Made by a program: the position numbers and the translations under genes | Source of the DNA: Apoderus coryli | Lineage: Eukaryota; Arthropoda; Insecta; Coleoptera; Attelabidae | DNA length: 64,000 bases | Reading direction: 5' to 3' | NCBI GenBank assembly: GCA_911728435.2 | Contig: OU452200.1 | Span: forward strand, 37,649,715 to 37,713,714 | The notes under the pieces: model-generated | What the model was told of the DNA's origin: nothing | The model's database searches: none | The model's input: only the letters and a program-made list of their open reading frames with translations | Part shown: in pieces, positions 33,996 to 45,361 of the stretch | Layout: each line of letters begins with the position of its first letter | How positions within the stretch are numbered: the stretch's first letter is position 1

Positions 33996-34844
33996 TTTCT
34001 GTAAAACAAAAAAGATTATAAGAGCAATGATGAATGTTGCCCCTTCCACGTCACTTAAAAAATATTTTACAAATTGAATATATTGACATTTTCATGTCTT
34101 TATATAATTTCACTAATTATCTATACCAATAACCGAGTAGACTGTCGACGCAGGGCCGATAATCATCGTTATGATACGCGCTCGGCTCTTCTAGATTGAA
34201 GATAGGGCAGAAGCATCCGAAAAGGCTCGGTGCGAAATTTAAATAATGTAAAACAGTCATCAACTCAGCAAGGCGTTTTTTTAATAACCTCAAAAAGCCC
34301 AAAAATTTCAACTAAACTTGAAAAACCGAGTATAGAATACTAACTTGTTTAGACCATAACATGTGATATACCACCTATTTTTTATTTGAAAATGGCTTTA
34401 AATTTAACAGTAAAAAATCAAGGGTAGTATTGAAAAAAAAACAAGTTGATGATGGTTTTTCAAAAACGAAACGTCGCAGTGAAAATGTATAACGCTATCT
34501 TACTATCCTCAAAAAGTAACAATGAGAAAGTGCTTTCAATTTTTTTATATTTGTAAAAATAATGTTTGAAATAAATAAAATCTTAAATCGCAAAAAATCG
34601 TTTTTTTTTTTAATTCTCGAAAGCGGCTAAAGCTAGTTTAATTTTGAAAAAATCATTTAAAATATGTTTAATTTGTTCCATTTTTCTCTAATTTAACTGT
34701 CATTGCTATCCGATTCTTATCTTGGACACAGTGTACAATAGGTGAGTACATCACTTAATTTTAAGTATTGATTGATATTCAAAAACATTCCCTTTTCTCT
34801 ATTGCTCTAGAAATACCTAGTAGGAATTCAGTGACCTCTAAGTG
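33996..34844. other. No recognisable feature
   Basis: AT-rich with several A or T runs; no motif. Confidence 0.45.
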
Positions 34845-34902
34845 ATCATGAAATTCAAGTTGGTTGGTTTTAGGTCAATTATAGAAACAAATTAACTCCT
34901 CT

Positions 34903-34936
34903 GTCGACGTTTCGACTTTTATTAAGTCATCATTAA
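34903..34936 (-). ncRNA. Hammerhead-like module, decayed (left arm)
   Basis: Minus strand GACTT/AAGTC hairpin then GAAAC-GTC-GAC, as in the right arm, but CTGACGA has become TTAATGA. Not expected to be active. Confidence 0.35.
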
Positions 34937-35437
34937 TTAAGTGTGAAACTGTATAAACAAAAAACGAATAGCCACAGATGAACAGAAAATGATTCATCTA
35001 AATTTGTTTTAATAATATTCTATCTTATTATATTAAACAGGTAGGTATACATATTTCTTTTTACATCTTAAAATTCGTTTTTGGTTTATACAGTTTCATA
35101 CTTTATTAAAATCGCAAAATATATTTTGAAAAGAAACCTCTTTGTGATATCATTCTATGTAAATGTCCTTCATAATTACGCATTTTGCATAGCTACGAGT
35201 AAAATAATAAAATTAAAAAAAAAACAAGGAAATCAAAATCATTCAAAATGTTATTTTTGATATACCCTGTATAGTAATCATAAATTTGGTATCTGAATTT
35301 TTAGTTTTGACACAAGCAGACGTTTTTATAAAGAATGGCTTTTTCTTCTAAGTCTACAAATAAAAAAGTCATTCTTTATAAAAACGTCTGCTTGTGTCAA
35401 AACTACAATTTCGAGTACGAAATTTACTATTACTATA

Positions 35438-35684
35438 CAGGGTATATCAAAAATAACATTTTTAATGATTTTGATTTCCTTGTTTTTTTTTTTTTAATTT
35501 TATTATTTTACTCTACTTCTAGCTACTACTAGTAGCTATGAAATTAACCACTTTGAGAAAAAAGTTTATTAGTGTTTTTTGCACAATTGGTGTAATAAAT
35601 CACGATTTTGAAAATATTTTCATAAAATTAAAAAAAAAACAAAAAAATCAAAATCATTAAAAATGTTATTTTTGATATACCTTG
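35438..35684. mobile_element. 247-bp MITE with ACAGGGTATATC ends
   Basis: CAGGGTATATCAAAAATAAC at the left is mirrored by GTTATTTTTGATATACCTTG at the right, with TA on both sides. The arms extend about 75 bp. No ORF. Confidence 0.65.
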
Positions 35685-35849
35685 TATAGTAATCGTAAAT
35701 TTCGCATTTGGAATTGTAGTTTCGACACAAGCAGACGTTTTTATAAAGAATGATTTTTTTCTTCTAAATCGACAAATAAAAAAGTTTTTATTTATGCATT
35801 CAACAATTAATGTTAAATTTTATGTTTTTCTTTTTTGTTTGGATTGTAG

Positions 35850-35889
35850 TGTCCTGACGATGACTTGATAAAAGTGGAAACGTCGACAG
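35850..35889 (+). ncRNA. Hammerhead-like module (right arm)
   Basis: TGTC - CTGACGA (35854-35860) - T - GACTT/AAAGT hairpin - GAAAC (35877-35881) - GTC - GACA. Outer GACA pairs with TGTC (4 bp), and GTC is the preferred hammerhead cleavage triplet. An extra T precedes stem II as in the other modules, and the closing pair of stem II is G-G. Confidence 0.5.
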
Positions 35890-35930
35890 AGGAGTTACTT
35901 GAATTTCATGAGTTTAAAAGTTTTCTCGAT

Positions 35931-36640
35931 CATATTTTTAGCCTGGTGTACCTAATTGAGATGGCACATTAAAGTTCCGAAACATGTTTAGTCTGTGACA
36001 TTCTGAACAATAATTATATCACTGAATTTGTGGAGCAAACGTGTTTTATTTATCAAATAAAAGGCAAACCTCGTATACCTACCTACCTATGATATGACAA
36101 ACAGCCATACAACATCGACCAACACAACAATAATAACAACAGCAGCAGCGTTATTAAATGTTTGTAATATAAATGAAAAAAGATTAAAAGCGCGATAGTA
36201 GCACAACATGACAATAAAACTGCGAGCAACTTTGCCAGGAAATTGAACATAAATAACCATTTTAATTACACGACACATGTAGTATTTTACCGGAGACGTG
36301 ATTGTTGAAAATAATGAAGCCACCAATCATTCCGGCTGGATGTGGCGATTAAAGCAGCTCATTTCTGTAATTGCCCCATAAACATGTCAATATTATAGGT
36401 ACATTGTACATGTACCTATATGTTATGCATACAGTGTGTCCGGATATTTACCCGTGAACACTTGACTGGTGATTAATACAACTATAGTTTAGTTGAACTA
36501 TTTGATATTCATTTACTATAGTCATAATTCGTACATTTTTGTATAGTGTATCCAAACTCAATGTAAAATACATCGAATGCAGCGTTTTTTGATACATTTC
36601 TCCCTCGTATCTTATTTATAAATACCTTGTCTTGCATTCT
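35931..36640. other. No recognisable gene
   Basis: Contains TTCCGAAACATGTTT at 35976, also seen at 7927. Otherwise AT-rich without motif. Confidence 0.45.
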
Positions 36641-36642
36641 AA

Positions 36643-37120
36643 TTATTTCTCCATTAGTTTTTGTCTCTTTGATGGCATTTTTTCATCGTTAGATTTGACA
36701 AACCTTCCCGATTCTAGTGGATCTTCGAAATATTCAAGACCATCACCGTCTTCGTCTCCAAGATTATTTCCGATCTGCATTGGTTCTTCATCCACAATTT
36801 CATCTGAATCAACTTCCTCGTAGGTTTTTTCTTCCACATTGGAGCATGTTTCAGAACCATGACAATTTGAGCATAAATTTGTGCATTTTAAACCATGTTT
36901 TCGGCAGCCACATTTTAAACTTTTACATCCAGTTTCACAGCTGCAGCAAATCGTTTTAAGCAATGTTTCCGGAATTAATTCCTTGTCTGTAAATTTGGGC
37001 ATAACGCCGCGTTGATGTTGCTTCCAGCCCCAATCTGTTGCTGTCAGTTTCTTTACCCAGCCAAGTCAGAAGCTGATAATATGCCCTGTAACAATGTTGT
37101 TCTGCTGCACCTTCTGTGGG
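36643..37120 (-). pseudogene. CXC-type cysteine-rich C-terminus with upstream frameshift
   Basis: The 119-codon frame (37002-36643) reads ICCSCETGCKSLKCGCRKHG then CTNLCSNCHG, a CXC/TSO1-like cysteine pattern, followed by a very acidic tail and a short basic end. Just upstream the homologous reading moves to another frame (AAEQHCYRAYYQLLTWLG), joined to KKLTATDWGWK; the AEQH...W.G...P.DWGW pattern before a CXC tail is something I associate with an uncharacterised repetitive insect protein family. The frameshift near 37070 and the stop in the other frame mark it as broken. Function unknown. Confidence 0.5.
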
Positions 37121-37849
37121 TAGGAGAGAATATGAAAGAAGATTTAATTCTTGCCAATTGATATTTTTTAAATTTTCGGATTCGAGTTTTAGAAGTAGAG
37201 ATTTGAACGAACAAAAAACACACCAACTTTTTTAAAAAAGCAGATATTTTGACGTGAGAATTTTCGATTGAAAATTACGGTGCTTTTTCGATATTAAGTC
37301 AAAATAAGGTGGAAAAATGAATATTTTACACCAAAAAATTACTGTATGTTTGGGACATACAAAGTTAAGTTTTCACCAAATTTCGTGAAAAAATATTTTT
37401 TTTTGCAAAAGATATAATAAAAAACCAAAAACTCGGTAATTCAAATTTTTCACATAAATTTTGAGGTTATGTAAAAAAAGTGTCGATACAAAAGTTGTAG
37501 ATCTTTTTATTACCTACAACTTTGCAATTTAACTTTTTTTCATAGGACTTGCAGTTTTACCGGAAATCGAGATTAACCGTTTTTTTACCATTACACCTCA
37601 GATCGCCGGTAATTTATTTTTCCTTTTTGTTATATTCTCTACCTTTTCCAATGGGTTTCATCCTACTATAATTTTTTTTGGTCTCAAAAATTCTCGACCC
37701 TGGTCTACAATAGCATGAGTCATCCATAGTTTTTTGCTATTTTTCAACTTCATGCGTTTTAAAATTTCAACTTTACCTTAAGTACCTATATTCTTTAGAT
37801 TCCCTTAATCAATCATGCCTGCCAAAGGACAGTAATAAAAAAATAACTA
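37121..37849. other. No recognisable feature
   Basis: T- and A-run-rich DNA; no ORF or end. Confidence 0.45.
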
Positions 37850-38460
37850 CAGTGACTGCAAAAAGTCTTGGGTTAATGATTAATCGAAAAAAAAATTATT
37901 AGTGTCTGCAAATAAATAATGAATGAAACAAATAATTTTTGGCAACATGTTATTTTCTAAGATTAATCTAAATATAATCGGATGGACATCATATGGTATG
38001 GCGAAGACTTAAGAATCCATTATTGTGCACTTATTTTTTAATCGATTTGAGAAATTCTTTTTGGAGCATAGAAAGAACACTTTAACAGAGGGTTATATAG
38101 AAATAAAAAATTTCCTAAACATTTATTTTGTAGTCAAAAAAATTGTTAAGACATTTTTTTTATTCCTATATAAACCTCTGTTAAAGTGTTCTTTCTATGC
38201 TCCAAAAAGAATTTTTCAAATCGATTAAAAAATAAGTGCACAATCATGTACGGCTTTTACCTTTATTTGGAGTCTGATCAAACAGCCTTAATGTGGAATT
38301 TAAACAAGAAAATGTGTGTCCGACAGCCAAAAACGGTGGCAGAATATTGTAACCATGATCTGTTCAATAGTTTTTCTTAGATTAATATAATAAAAGAAGA
38401 TCAAATTAGATAATAATTTTTAATAAAACCTCAAGTGGATGAAACTTTTTGCAGTCACTG
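37850..38460. mobile_element. Tc1-like element, internally deleted, with a nested palindrome
   Basis: CAGTGACTGCAAAAAGT at the left is mirrored by ACTTTTTGCAGTCACTG at the right, flanked by TA; this is the Tc1-type terminus. At 38250-38380 the plus strand reads ALMWNLNKKMCVRQPKTVAE, similar to a Tc1 transposase C-terminus (LW..LK..V..R.P). At 38022-38244 an inserted perfect-looking palindrome has about 85-bp arms (GTGCACTTATTTTTTAATCG and inverse). Confidence 0.65.
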
Positions 38461-38754
38461 TATCAGACACGGCCAGTATACGACACGAGCAGAACTCGTT
38501 GGGAGTTTAAGCATCAAGATTTACATGAGCAAAGCCAGCGTCTTCTTTAAATAAATAAAATATATATTTGTCAAAAAATTAAAAATAATTTGTAGACATA
38601 CATCAACAAACAAAACATATAAAACATAAAAATAATAATTTGAATAAAACGACGTCTACTCCACAAAATGTTCTATATATATATACGTTAAAACCTTGCT
38701 TTATCTGCCAGACATGTTTCGTACTACACGTCAAAAAAATTAAATTTTTATTTA

Positions 38755-39055
38755 ATTTAAATGTTTATCGGATAAGAGGAATTGTCGGTATTGGACAAAT
38801 AAATAAAACCTTCTAAATTTCAGCCAACTTTTGTTGTGCCATTTTAAATTTAATATTGTTGTTATGAGTATGTTTTTCTTAGATCAAGACTAAATAAGGT
38901 AATTAGTTGACTGATTTCCTATTGTATTGTAATGATTTTATTTATATTTGATTATATAGGCCCTGAAGAAGTTCACGTACAGTGAACGAAACGTTGGCTG
39001 AAATTTAGAAGGTTTTATTTATTTGTCCAATACCGACAATTCCTGTTATCCGTTA
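38755..39055. repeat. Inverted arms around a hammerhead-like module
   Basis: GGATAAGAGGAATTGTCGGTATTGG to TTTCAGCC (38755-38832) is mirrored by GGCTGAAATTT to CCGACAATTCCTGTTATCC (38996-39052). The module at 38959 lies at the inner edge of the right arm. Same overall plan as 45301-45680. Confidence 0.65.
38959..39000 (+). ncRNA. Hammerhead-like module
   Basis: GCC (38960-38962), CTGAAGA (38963-38969), A, stem II GTTCAC/GTGAAC, GAAAC (38988-38992), GTT, GGC (38996-38998). Stem II has six perfect pairs and stem I GCC/GGC. Core residues are intact apart from the extra A. Confidence 0.55.
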
Positions 39056-39274
39056 AATTTCTTGGACACAATTTGGTGCAGGATATTAAATATTTATCAT
39101 CAGTTAAAGTATGAAAATAATGAAGTGACGAATACACATGTTATAAAATTTGTACGTTCTATAGAAAATGTCACTGACTAAGTGAGTAAAATTTGTTGTT
39201 AGTTTATAATATCAGAATCAAATTATTATAAATGTACCTACTTATATGCATAACAAGTATTAACAATAGTATTA

Positions 39275-40541
39275 CGAGGGTTGCCTTTATATTTCGGGAT
39301 TTGGCAACCCTGGTGTGGCAATCTGGCAACTGACAGCTCTATCGTAAAGTAGGGCATTTTTGAGGTTATACGTACTCAGAACGTTTTGACATACGATCGA
39401 TATTTGTGTTGTTTACAGTAACCTAAAAGATTCATCTCGGCCCAAAAATGGAATTAAACCGTGAACATTTTCGTGCGATTATTTTTTACAACTTTCGACA
39501 TGGATTAACTCAGCAACAGTGCATGGATGAACTTAATTCAATTTTTGGCGATGAGGCTCCATCAAGGACCAGTGTTTATCGATGGTATGATAAATTCAAT
39601 CGTGGTCGTAGTTCACTCCAAGACGAATTTCGTGAAAGTCGTCCAAAATTAGTTGTTGTTCCGAAAACCATTGATGCTGTGCGCGAACTGATATTGCAAG
39701 ATCGTCATGTGACTTATCAAGAGATTGAGACAACCTTAGTGGGAACAGCATACATTCAATATTGCATAAACATTTGACTGTCAAAAAAATTTGTTCGCGT
39801 TGGATCACACAAAATTTGTCAATCGTTCAAAAAAAGGCTCGTGTCGATTGGTCGAAAGAAATGCTCAAAAAATACCATCGCGGTGCTTCGAAACACGTCT
39901 CATGACAGGTGATGAATCGTGGATTTACGCAAATGAACCCGAAAGTAAACAGCAGTCGATTGTATGAGTGTTTCAAGATGAGCCAAATGCAACAAAAGTT
40001 GTTCACGCATGAAGCACTTCCAAGCAAATTGTCGCCTGTTTTTTCGGTAAAACTGGACATGGCGCAACCGTACCACTAGCACAACGCAGAACAGTCAGTT
40101 CTGAGTGGTACACAACCATTTGTTTGCCAGTTGTCTTCCAAGAAATCAGGAAAACCAATCGCCGAAGACGGATCACTCTTCACCACGACAATGCGAGCTC
40201 TCACACATCGGCTCAAACAACTGCATTTTTGAGCACCCAAAACATCGATTTGATGAGTCATCCGCCGTATAGTCCTGACTTGGCACCGAATGACTTCTTT
40301 TTATTCCCGTAAGTAAAAAACAAACTGAGAGGTCAACGTTTTTCGACGCGGTTGCTGCATTCAGAATGCATGTTTTGGAGATACCTCAATCAGAGTGGCA
40401 AAAGTGCTTCGACAATTAGTTCAAACGCATGCAAAAGTGTATAGATCTTCATGGGGAATATTCTGAAAAACAATAAAGTGATTTTCGATAATTAATATTT
40501 GTTTTTGTTCTCTAATCTCGAAATACAAAAGGCAACCCTCG
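39275..40541 (+). mobile_element. mariner, full length, inactivated
   Basis: CGAGGGTTGCCTTTATATTTCG and its inverse CGAAATACAAAAGGCAACCCTCG bound a 1267-bp element with TA on each side. One transposase pseudogene fills it. Confidence 0.8.
39448..40470 (+). pseudogene. mariner transposase (cecropia-like), frameshifted
   Basis: Starts MELNREHFRAIIFYNFRHGL with EAPSRTSVYRWYDKFNRG (helix-turn-helix half), open to QEIETTLVGT at about 39745, then shifts and stops. Later frames show MTGDESWIYA (first Asp), RRRITLHHDNASSHTS (second), SHPPYSPDLAPNDFFLFP (third), then a stop and LRGQRFST. All three catalytic Asp codons survive; by counting the HDN-to-NDF spacing fits a mariner DD34D. At least three frame changes and three in-frame stops make it inactive. 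Confidence 0.8.
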
Positions 40542-41460
40542 TAGTAGCAAATTCTTGCAAACTGTAATAGGCGTTATCAGTAAGGAAAGATCTTAGGTTC
40601 CTCTTGAATTCATTCAGTGATCGGCAACACTTTTTATTATGAGGAAGAACATTATAATACATATTTCGGCGACCTTTTGACAAATTCACGATGAGGACAT
40701 AATATATGCGATGGTATTTTTGACAAATAATTTCCAAAGCATGAAAAACGACATCAATTTCATATTACTCGAAAAGCGTTAACTTTAATTACATTTTTGA
40801 TACATTTGTTAGAACAAACTATATACACCCAAAAAACTCTAGTTAATAATCAATTTTAGCACCTCCGAATAAAATATAAAAATGCAACATTCGCCACTAC
40901 ATTTCAGCTGCTGTAGCTCCCTGGGGGTGAATTTTCGGGATTAGTTGTATTAGGTGAACTAGACTTATTTTTTGCAACACCTTGTGTATTAAAAATTAAA
41001 AAATTTGAAGTCTCAATACTTATTTAACAAATCTCGTTGGCGAACATTTAGTAATACCAACCACACACAACGTGGTAACATTAAATCGATTAGTCTATTA
41101 AACACTTAGTCCCATTTATCAAAGTCATTGTCGACTGTTATTACTGACCTCGTTCGTCATTCTCATGATTATTTCCACCCCAACGGTTTCAGGATTTGGG
41201 AAACAATGTTGTGGAGTCACGGCTGCTAATCAACCAATGTATTGAGCTTTAAAGGGTGACACGATGTGATGTAAAAAATTAAACGAATTTTATGGTGAAA
41301 CTCTCAGAAAAACAAACATAGAAATGTCATCTAATTTCCAAGTTTGTCAGATCAATATTTACCTTTTTAATGACAGAAGCAGTGCTGTAAACAAAAGTCA
41401 GTGGCTTAGTATATTTACTTTGAAATCGTGGTTGTAGTTTCCAATAATAAAATAAATAAG
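40542..41460. other. No gene; short copy of a dispersed segment
   Basis: TTTATGGTGAAACTCTCAG...CATAGAAATG at 41289-41322 is an inverted match of 46344-46390 and partly of 9338-9360. No ORF with a motif. Confidence 0.45.
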
Positions 41461-41559
41461 TCGCTTGTATATATACGTATACGCATTACTGTTCGCAGGT
41501 GTACTATCGTTTTCTTTAACTTTAATCAAACCAAAATTCAATAGATTCAAAACGCTAGT

Positions 41560-42150
41560 GTTAGATTTGTTTGTAACGTGCCTTACCGGGCTCATATATC
41601 ACCTTTTTTGGTTCAACTGCATGAACCTAGGATCAATCTTAGGACTGATTATTTGTATATGATGATGCTGTACAAGATTTACACTTCGAGGACTCCTGAG
41701 TATCTTTTTGAATTATTAAGGATGCAATCAAATGAGCATAATGTAAATACCTATACGTTTTAACAATTTTACAGTACCGCAGCATTCTGGTAGTAGATTT
41801 GAGGGTTGCTTATCATATGCTGCCCCATGTTATTAAACAGGTACCTACTGTGACTTACTGCAGCTGTCACCTAGACAATTTCAAGATAATGTAAAGGAAA
41901 TTTTGTTTAATTGAGACATCTGCTCTGTTTTCTTTTCTTGTTTAGTGTAATGTATTTTTGTTTTCTTTTGCTACTTTGTTTTTATTGTGAATAATTAATT
42001 ATTTATGTTGGAAATATAGGTAGAGTGGACGCCATGAGCCAGATCTTTTACCTTTTGCACAAGGTTGGATATGTAGATTACATATTGTAATATTGCAATT
42101 TAAATTATTTTTGTATTTTATTTTTGTGCAATAAATGATTTATTTATTAT
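41560..42150 (+). pseudogene. LINE 3' end (jockey/CR1-like)
   Basis: A frame from about 41580 reads LRTDYLYMMMLYKIYTSRTPEYLFELL, the usual C-terminal tail region of jockey/CR1 ORF2 (R..L.L.YK...). A 3' UTR follows with a GTGGACGCCATGAGCC block and the end AATAAATGATTTATTTATTATTT. Everything 5' of the tail is missing. Confidence 0.55.
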
Positions 42151-42213
42151 TTAAATAAGCAAGAACTGTGCATGTCAAATATAATTTGTTAAATGTCTGT
42201 GGTTAAAAGGAAA

Positions 42214-42241
42214 CACTATATATATATATATATGTATATAT
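42214..42241. repeat. (TA)n microsatellite
   Basis: An uninterrupted run of about nine TA units followed by GTATATA. Confidence 0.85.
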
Positions 42242-42334
42242 TATAAAAATATTTAATATTAAATGCAAAATAACATGAATTTGTATTTTCATATTTACTA
42301 ATAAGAGACCACAATTTAAACGAATAGTTTATCT

Positions 42335-42745
42335 GTCCTAGACCTGAGAAACGGAATCTGTTTCTACTAGGTTGAGCCAATAATAAAAATTATTATGAAA
42401 CCAACAAAAAAAAACTATTTTGAGGATTCTCAAATTATCAGATAGATAGATTATTTAATGAAAATACAATAATTGTAGTAGGTTAATTATTATAAAACAA
42501 ACCAACACGTAAATAAAGACATGACAAACGATAAAAACTAACATTAATAATTTTTAACATCATCAGCATTCGCAATAGTATGTATATATTATTCCACATT
42601 GTAAAAAGCCGGCTTTAAGGGATATAATATTTTGATTTTTTTCTTAAACAGAAAATTGCTGTTAATGTGTCACTTTTTGATATTTCCATACTAGCACAAA
42701 TTTTAATTTATTGTTGCAGTGACCAATATGTATTTTATTAGAATA
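42335..42745 (-). repeat. Dispersed repeat of the THAP-associated family, copy 2
   Basis: Inverted match to 8690-9010. No THAP exon is seen to its right, where a mariner has inserted at 42801. Confidence 0.55.
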
Positions 42746-42800
42746 GTTTTGAACATAGTTTTATTCCTTAACTTCTATTTAATTCAGAAATTAGGAAATA

Positions 42801-44096
42801 CGAGGTCTGTTCAAAAAGTACCCGGAATTCTCATTTTTCTCAAAAAATATTTATTTATTCGTCTACATCTATATGGTCCCCTTCAAAGTAATCCCCCCTA
42901 GATATAATACACTTATGCCAGCGTTTTTTCCAGTCTTCGAAACACCCTTGATAGTCACTTTTTGTAATGCTCTGTAGCACTCTCAGCGATTCTGCCTTTA
43001 TCTCTTCAATCGATGAAAAACGCTGTCCTTTCATGGGTCTCTTCAACTTTGGGAACAGGAAAAAATCACACGAAGCGATATCTGGTGAATAAGGAGGTTG
43101 GGGCATGATTAAAGTCTTGTTTTTAGCCAAAAAATCACGAATAAGCAACGATGAATTGTTTTTCCATAAATCGGGGCGTTTTTTTCGAATTGCTTCACGC
43201 AAACGTCGCATTACTTCAAGGTAATACTCCTTATTGACGGTTTGACCTTTTGGCAAGAATTCTTTATGCACTATGCCATTATAATCGAAGAAAACAGTAA
43301 GCAAAACCTTGACATTTGATCGAACTTGACGTGCTTTTTTCACTCTAGGTGACGTTGAGTGCTTCCACGTGGACGATTGTGCTTTTGTTTCGACATCATA
43401 ACCGTACACCCATGTTTCATCACCAGTTATGACCCTTTCAAGTAAATTTGGATCGTCGTTGACGTCGTTTAACAGCTCCTGAGCGATGGTAATGCGTTTG
43501 TTTTTTTGATCAAAATTCAGCAGATTTGGAACGAATTTTGCTGCCACTCGTTTCATGCCCAAAACCTTTGAAAAAATATGATGGCATGAGCCAACTGATA
43601 TGCCAACTTCATCAGCAACTTCTCTAATTGTGATTCGGCGATCATCCATAATAATTTTTTCCACTTTTCCCACATTTTCATCGATTATTGACGTGCTGGG
43701 TCGACCGGAGCGTTCGTCGTCTTCAACGTCTTCGCGGCCATCTTGGAAACGCTTATACCACTCGTAAACACTTGTTTTTTTCATAGCAGACTCACCGTAG
43801 GCTCTCTGTAACATTTCGCACACTTGGTTACACTTTATTTCATTTTTCACGCAAAATTTAATACAAATTCTTTGACTCTTCAATTCTTCCATTGTTTAAA
43901 CTAACAAAAATCGCCGAGCTCAAAAAAACACGTCTACACCAGCCGCTACAAGACAGAATGTAAACAATGAATACAGCTAAAAATTTCACCATACATTAGG
44001 GACATGTGTACCAACACAATAAAAAAAAATTTTGACCACGGGACTCTCCAGACGCGCGCAATTCAAAAATTCTGGGAACTTTTTGAACAGACCTCG
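42801..44096 (-). mobile_element. irritans-type mariner, full length
   Basis: CGAGGTCTGTTCAAAAAGT at the left and its inverse ACTTTTTGAACAGACCTCG at the right, flanked by TA; 1296 bp. One uninterrupted transposase ORF. Confidence 0.9.
42855..43892 (-). CDS. mariner transposase ORF lacking the second catalytic Asp
   Basis: 345 codons without a stop. N-terminus MEELKSQRICIKFCVKNE, helix-turn-helix with YEWYKRFQDGRED and WVHxL-like linker GMKRVAAKFVP, first Asp in TGDETWVYGYD, third in PYSPDIASCDFFLFPKLK, C-terminal FEDWKKRWHKCI. Between RPDLWKNNS and SLLIRDFLAKNK the family has a stretch with LLHHDNAPAHTS; here it is missing, so NNS joins SLL directly. About 13 residues including the catalytic Asp are gone, with frame kept. 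The ORF could make a DNA-binding, catalytically dead protein. The start Met is the first in frame and fits the family length. Confidence 0.9.
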   Translation of the reverse strand: MEELKSQRICIKFCVKNEIKCNQVCEMLQRAYGESAMKKTSVYEWYKRFQDGREDVEDDERSGRPSTSIIDENVGKVEKIIMDDRRITIREVADEVGISVGSCHHIFSKVLGMKRVAAKFVPNLLNFDQKNKRITIAQELLNDVNDDPNLLERVITGDETWVYGYDVETKAQSSTWKHSTSPRVKKARQVRSNVKVLLTVFFDYNGIVHKEFLPKGQTVNKEYYLEVMRRLREAIRKKRPDLWKNNSSLLIRDFLAKNKTLIMPQPPYSPDIASCDFFLFPKLKRPMKGQRFSSIEEIKAESLRVLQSITKSDYQGCFEDWKKRWHKCIISRGDYFEGDHIDVDE

Positions 44097-44394
44097 TATA
44101 AAGCATTGTATGAATTTACATATTAGGTACTGTCTATTTTGCACCTAGGTATATAGTATATTTATACAATTCATGTTAACTGCTATCGGTGCGAAATCCC
44201 AATGAAACGTCACTCACTCGGAAAATCACTCGACCTGCAAACTAAGCACTTTTTTCCCCATTATTAAAGCAAAACCAGTTTTACACACTAACGTGGAAGA
44301 GTCTCGTAAAAATCACTCAATTCGTGTTATAAAACTGTACGTAGCACTGCAACCGTCAAACGTAAACAATAAACAAATCGATACAAATGCTCTA
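44097..44394. other. No recognisable feature
   Basis: Short spacer between mariner and the dispersed repeat. Confidence 0.45.
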
Positions 44395-44800
44395 ATAAGA
44401 CACCACGCCACTGGTATTATGTATAGTAGTTGGGTGATTTTATAGATCTTATCTATTAGGTTGGGAAATATAATATTTTCTGAATATTATTTTAAGTAGA
44501 TTGTTAACAAATGTTCCTAAACTCTCCTTTTAGTCATAAAATAAATTTAAGGGTCTGTTTTCTATCTATCTTATCGTCTATTGATATAGGTTTTACCAAA
44601 GCAATAAATACGTCTACAAGTAGGTAACAAAAATATATAATTTTTGTCTCTTTCCTTTGTTCAACTTTTAGAAACAGATGGACCGTGTTTTCTTGTTCGA
44701 AGAATGACATGTTTTAAATACAGTGTGGTCAAAACATTTAACATTTTCGAAACGCCTACATGTAAATTAAATGTCGGACATTTATTATTATATACAGAAG
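44395..44800 (-). repeat. Dispersed repeat, inverted copy at 57603-58025
   Basis: Shared blocks: CACCACGCCACTGGTATTATG, AAGGGTCTGTTTTCTATCTA, GATGGACCGTGTTTTCTTGT and GAAGCTAGTAGTTGG. Homology runs over about 400 bp with small indels. No long ORF, family unknown. Confidence 0.7.
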
Positions 44801-45300
44801 CTAGTAGTTGGAGGGTGTCACGGCTTCCCATATCAAATAATATAATATATAAAGGGCGAATAAAAAAACAATGGGTTTTTGTCCAGTCGCTGATTCGGGA
44901 GATTGAGAAGTCATTATAAAATCGTATTGTTTCTTGCTTTACAAATGGTAGTGACTAGTTAATCTTTTGAACGAACTCCAACATAAGATACCTAAGTATC
45001 AACAACCGTTATTAAAGTCGGCATAAAAATGTATTTTATTTCTAAGACGTAAACTACTATTCACCCTGTAGCTGTATTTGTATAGGAATATATTCTAAAA
45101 ATGCTCTTTTCTTATTGGCCACTTTTCATGCTGTAGTACCTACTTGTCATTTTAATGAGGCAATTTTGGAAAGGCGATAGGACTTTCAAATTAGATTCGT
45201 TTTAGCCTTGATAGAGTCTAGATGTGATTTATAATTGTATAAAGTTAAATTAAATATTTTAATTTGTTTTGCTAAGTTTTTTTGACCTTCTGTTAAATAT
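44801..45300. other. No recognisable feature
   Basis: AT-rich spacer. Confidence 0.45.
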
Positions 45301-45361
45301 TTAAGTAAGTTTTCTTTATTTGGGTTGTAGGTCGTAAACAATAAAACTCAGTTTTAAATAT

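Larger units (their letters stand above)
34845..35930. repeat. Inverted-arm structure with hammerhead-like modules and nested MITEs
   Basis: Outer arms: about 34845-34990 (CATGAAATTCAAG...CTCTGTCGACGTTTCGAC) and 35845-35930 (GTCGACAGAGGAGTTACTTGAATTTCATG) are inverted copies. Inside are three copies of another segment (ACACAAGCAGACGTTTTTAT): direct at about 35215-35350, inverted at 35360-35500, and direct at 35610-35760. The layout resembles inverted terminal copies of Penelope-like elements, but no RT is present. Confidence 0.6.

Noticed and set aside
44644..44919. 91-codon ORF
   Set aside because: Lies mostly in a dispersed repeat whose other copy does not preserve the frame.
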